A stretch of DNA of 64,000 nt from Chitinophaga sp. sic0106 (lineage in GTDB: Bacteria > Bacteroidota > Bacteroidia > Chitinophagales > Chitinophagaceae), in assembly GCF_019219075.1 (NCBI RefSeq), contig NZ_JAHUWJ010000005.1, forward strand, positions 349,064-413,063, given 5' to 3'. The position numbers and the translations under genes are program-made. Below the pieces are notes generated by a model that was given only the letters and a program-made list of their open reading frames with translations, searched no databases and was not told the origin of the DNA. Positions 62,101 to 64,000 of this stretch are shown here, in pieces. Each line of letters starts with the position of its first letter. Within the stretch, counting starts at the first letter, position 1.

Positions 62101-63597
62101 GGCCAGGTGTGTTTCCTTTATGTTACAGGCCAGTACCTGTTTGGTACCTGCGTTCGCAGCAGTGGGCGACTGTGACAACTGCACATATACATCCGCGTAC
62201 TGATCCTGGCAACCGCCAAAACCATTGTTGGTAGTGCGTTTTAGTCGCACCAGGTAAGTGCCCGGAATATTATACGCCGGTAACAGCAGCGGCTGCGCAG
62301 CATCCTGAAAGGCGGTGGTTGTTACACCTGCAGGCGCACTGATCAGCGCCCACTGGGTTTTATCGCCTCCGGTATAGCTATAGTTAACCGTTACCAGCGT
62401 AGCATCACAGGGTGCTACTACCGGCGACGGTGCCGTGAGTTGTGGTGGTGTAGTATAGTTGACGGTGTATTTTGCTTCAGAGGTACAACCTGTTGCCGGG
62501 TTGCTGATGGTGTATACAAATACACTCTTATTACCGTCTAAATTATTTACTGCTGTTGTAGGGGAGTTGGGAGATGCAATGGTTCCTGCACCGGATTCTT
62601 TCGTCCAGGTGGCAATTTCACCGGCATAGGCAGGTGCAAGACCTTTGATGACGGTGGAGTTACGGCCATCGCAATAGGTGGCTGTGCCGCCTTCCGCTTT
62701 GGTGATGGACTGTGTACCGGTGGGGACTACAATGGTGACATCTGCGGTACCATTTGCGCAAGGGCCTTTCACCGTCCAGCGTAGTTTATAGGTACCGGCA
62801 CTCAGATTTTTTACCGTGGCTTTGTTATCATTTATATCACTGAACTGCGGTACGGTAGGGCCGCTTAGTACGGACCAGGTACCCTGCTGACCATTGGTAT
62901 TATTCCCGCCAAAAGTAGCAGCGAGTTTAGTTTCCTGCGTAGTGGTGTAACAGTTATTGAGAGTTTGATCCGCACCTGCTTTAACGGGCATCACACCACC
63001 GGGGTTGGTGATGGTGACTTCATCAAAGGAGCGGCAGGAGTTGTTGCTGGAAATGGTCCAACGGATTACAGCAGTACCGGCTTTTTCCGGATCTACGTTA
63101 ACGGACATATTGGGTTTGTTTTGATCGGCAGTGGAAAAACTAATGCCGTTCGGATTACCCTGGATAGTCCATAATCCGGTTTCGCCAGTACCCGGGGTGT
63201 TGCCATGTAATGCAATACCGGTGCCGCATACACTCGCGTCCGTGCCGGCATTCGCCTGCGTGGCAGGGTAGGTGTTATAGGTTACCTCATCATAGATTAA
63301 CGAGCCATCTTTACATTTTGCAGACAGTCTGAATTTGTAAGTCATACCGGCAGCGTAGCCACTCACTTCGGTAGTCAGTGCGTTGGGCTGCTTAATGGTA
63401 ACGGCAGGACCACTAACTTGTGTCCATACAGGATCGATAGCAATCAATCCGCTACTGGAGCCTGACAGGATGAATTTGTCGTTGGGACAAACCGAAGTGG
63501 TAACGCCTGCATTAATCGTACAGTTCTGGGCATGTAAAGCATGGCCTACCAGCAGACAAAACACTGCCAGTACGAGCCTACGTAGTAGTCCGTTCAT
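59185..63597 (-). CDS. PKD-like repeat surface protein, 1470 aa
   Basis: The protein starts with a signal peptide (LRRLVLAVFCLLVGHALHAQ). It is then built of about fourteen or fifteen Ig/PKD-like modules of 85-100 residues. Their shared pattern is ANAGTDQxLC, LxGNTPxVGTGxWS, a short GP turn, then LxxGxYxFRWTxSNGxCP. Paired cysteines per module suggest disulphides outside the cytoplasm. The last 110 residues form a different beta domain (TDGSYNVTFTFKLKNPG to ATITITIKV) homologous to the N-terminal domain of the next protein. No T9SS sorting domain is present at the end (stops at KVKFF), unusual for such proteins. It is the first gene of the adhesin operon. Confidence 0.88.
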   Translation of the reverse strand: MNGLLRRLVLAVFCLLVGHALHAQNCTINAGVTTSVCPNDKFILSGSSSGLIAIDPVWTQVSGPAVTIKQPNALTTEVSGYAAGMTYKFRLSAKCKDGSLIYDEVTYNTYPATQANAGTDASVCGTGIALHGNTPGTGETGLWTIQGNPNGISFSTADQNKPNMSVNVDPEKAGTAVIRWTISSNNSCRSFDEVTITNPGGVMPVKAGADQTLNNCYTTTQETKLAATFGGNNTNGQQGTWSVLSGPTVPQFSDINDNKATVKNLSAGTYKLRWTVKGPCANGTADVTIVVPTGTQSITKAEGGTATYCDGRNSTVIKGLAPAYAGEIATWTKESGAGTIASPNSPTTAVNNLDGNKSVFVYTISNPATGCTSEAKYTVNYTTPPQLTAPSPVVAPCDATLVTVNYSYTGGDKTQWALISAPAGVTTTAFQDAAQPLLLPAYNIPGTYLVRLKRTTNNGFGGCQDQYADVYVQLSQSPTAANAGTKQVLACNIKETHLAGNIPAVGTGSWSQVSGPAIANIDNKKDPTTLIDKLENGTYTFRWIISGGVGCPNQQADVQVVVASRTPTAAAAGSDAVICSNTPYKLTGNKPVLNETGRWSVSPADQVTFSDPTDPEAIVNGLTPEKDYTFTWTITNGCGTASDQVTIRPSTTAGPKQANAGPDICLAAGATTLTLAGNAATDGETGKWSVANGSTIQFTNDAQNNTGVTGATNGHYQLEWKLSRNGCPDTKDTVLVSIVNTATTATAGSNQNLCGAQTIHLNGNTPSVGTGRWSQLEGPGGIVIADPASNTTAVNNLTDGRYIFRWTISNGACPANFSDVTFNITTPPTPAEAGTNKTICGATTAVLEGNTITNGIGTWSVVSGPSNPTFADAGNPTTTISNLKTGVYKLKWTANSGPDCPVSSDEVVLTVRENAKVTPAVQQICNVTSAVVSGNEGSIGSWKQTAGPAGATIAANASNSAVISNLIPGNQYQFTYTIAAVQGCDASSATATINISDLPSAANAGPDQTFCLPAGASTTDATLAATTPTNGTGMWTLASKPENTPDPQIINAGSINAVVKNLHPGIYVYAWTVSKGNCSSNTDVMRIIVSALPSPALPGADQTNACIDNILLNATAPAVGIGTWSFESAPAGNTAVIEGINAPSTKVLGTKVGQYAFRWTVSNGICPSNTAVVNVNVTSTPPNPAVANVGNVVNGQQCILSGSTTTISLNANAPQGAELGKWIITKGDGSAAPVTFTAGNPATTVSNVGPGDYLMRWTIESGSCTSVSDLPVTVHARPTAANAGTDQGLCLYSPLTLAANTPAVGTGKWSILSQPAGSKPAFSNDADPVASISGLQAGFYQLQWTVTNGVCPVSTDNVNITVDDCGIKVVKTASTPVLNTDGSYNVTFTFKLKNPGTTVRINNVQLTDYIPAGLPPTATYTVESHTITGISGYNGSFNGNTDINLLQANAASLDAGAEATITITIKVKFF

Positions 63598-64000
63598 TTC
63601 TAGGTACAGGGATTATGAAAAAATTCTCAGCTATGTAAATAAATCGTCCGCAAAGATATATACATCTCTGTTAGAATGATTTAATTGTCACATATATAAT
63701 TATTAATAACTGATTGTAAAAAATAATATGAAATTATTTGAAAAAGACGATGTTAAATGATTTATTGTTGTTTACAATGGATGAGTTTGATATATGAATT
63801 ATTTAAAGAATGAAAGAACTTGATAATGTGATGATATTAATTTTTCGTTTTTTAGAGGATGTCTGAAAAGTACGATACACCCTTTTACTTTTGTAGGAAA
63901 TTATTAAACAGGTATATTAATGTAGTTATACTAGTTATTACCCTGTTGGGAAATGAGAGAGATACACCCAGATAGGCATTGGTCATATCGTAAAAAAGGA
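63598..64000. other. AT-rich noncoding end of the window
   Basis: These 403 bases contain no credible coding sequence. Besides the minus-strand -7 box near the left end, TACTTTTG at 63886-63893 is a plus-strand TAnnTTTG match that could start a transcript leaving the window to the right. Confidence 0.4.
63651..63658 (-). promoter_or_regulatory. Candidate -7 box of the adhesin operon
   Basis: The minus strand reads TATCTTTG, a full TAnnTTTG match, 53 bases before the ATG at 63597. No -33 element is clear. Confidence 0.45.

Noticed and set aside
63856..63900. Sequence at the right end resembling the terminal region of an insertion element
   Set aside because: Only one short stretch is visible, with no inverted partner or transposase in the window.

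Overview
The window looks like a chromosome segment of a chitin- or glycan-degrading Bacteroidota, most likely Chitinophaga or a close relative (family Chitinophagaceae). The evidence is two SusC/SusD pairs, PorP/SprF and a type IX secretion (T9SS) type B sorting domain, Bacteroidota-type promoters (TTTG, 18-20 nt, TAnnTTTG), and a GH144-type enzyme of the family founded on a C. pinensis protein. No rRNA, tRNA, CRISPR array, integrase or insertion sequence was found.

Left part (1-11.5 kb): the 3' end of a secreted protein with a fascin-like beta-trefoil; a NamZ-type exo-muramidase; an M50-like membrane protease paired with an unknown protein; a RibD-C/DHFR-like protein divergent from an HxlR regulator; an ArsR-SRPBCC-alpha/beta-hydrolase operon whose promoter is embedded in two palindromes; an AraC regulator; a flavoprotein monooxygenase; a TonB-dependent siderophore-type receptor; and a DinB-like protein.

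Centre (11.5-29.0 kb): one minus-strand block of four genes, a GT4-like glycosyltransferase, a collagen-like protein with six 69-bp repeats, a 1123-aa protein and a 3885-aa giant with LysM-like segments. None has a recognisable Sec signal. I do not recognise this as a described system and consider it the best candidate for something new.

Right-centre (29.5-48.8 kb): a compact SusC-SusD-GH144 locus, probably for beta-1,2-glucan; a lipoprotein plus a tiny two-helix membrane protein; a Crp/Fnr regulator and a medium-chain dehydrogenase; then a sialic acid locus: GntR/FCD repressor, a 272-bp control region with two competing hairpins, a promoter and an operator, then SusC, SusD, sialidase, sialic acid lyase, NanM-type mutarotase and an MFS transporter. 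Its order follows the route from release at the surface through outer-membrane uptake and periplasmic mutarotation to import and cytoplasmic cleavage. No ManNAc epimerase or kinase gene is present here.

Right end (48.9-63.6 kb): a minus-strand T9SS surface-protein locus: a 1470-aa PKD-like repeat protein, a 2431-aa DUF11 repeat protein with a gliding-motility-type C-terminus, a PorP/SprF-like protein and an OmpA-family protein. The OmpA-family gene carries an apparent one-base frameshift that separates its signal peptide from its body.
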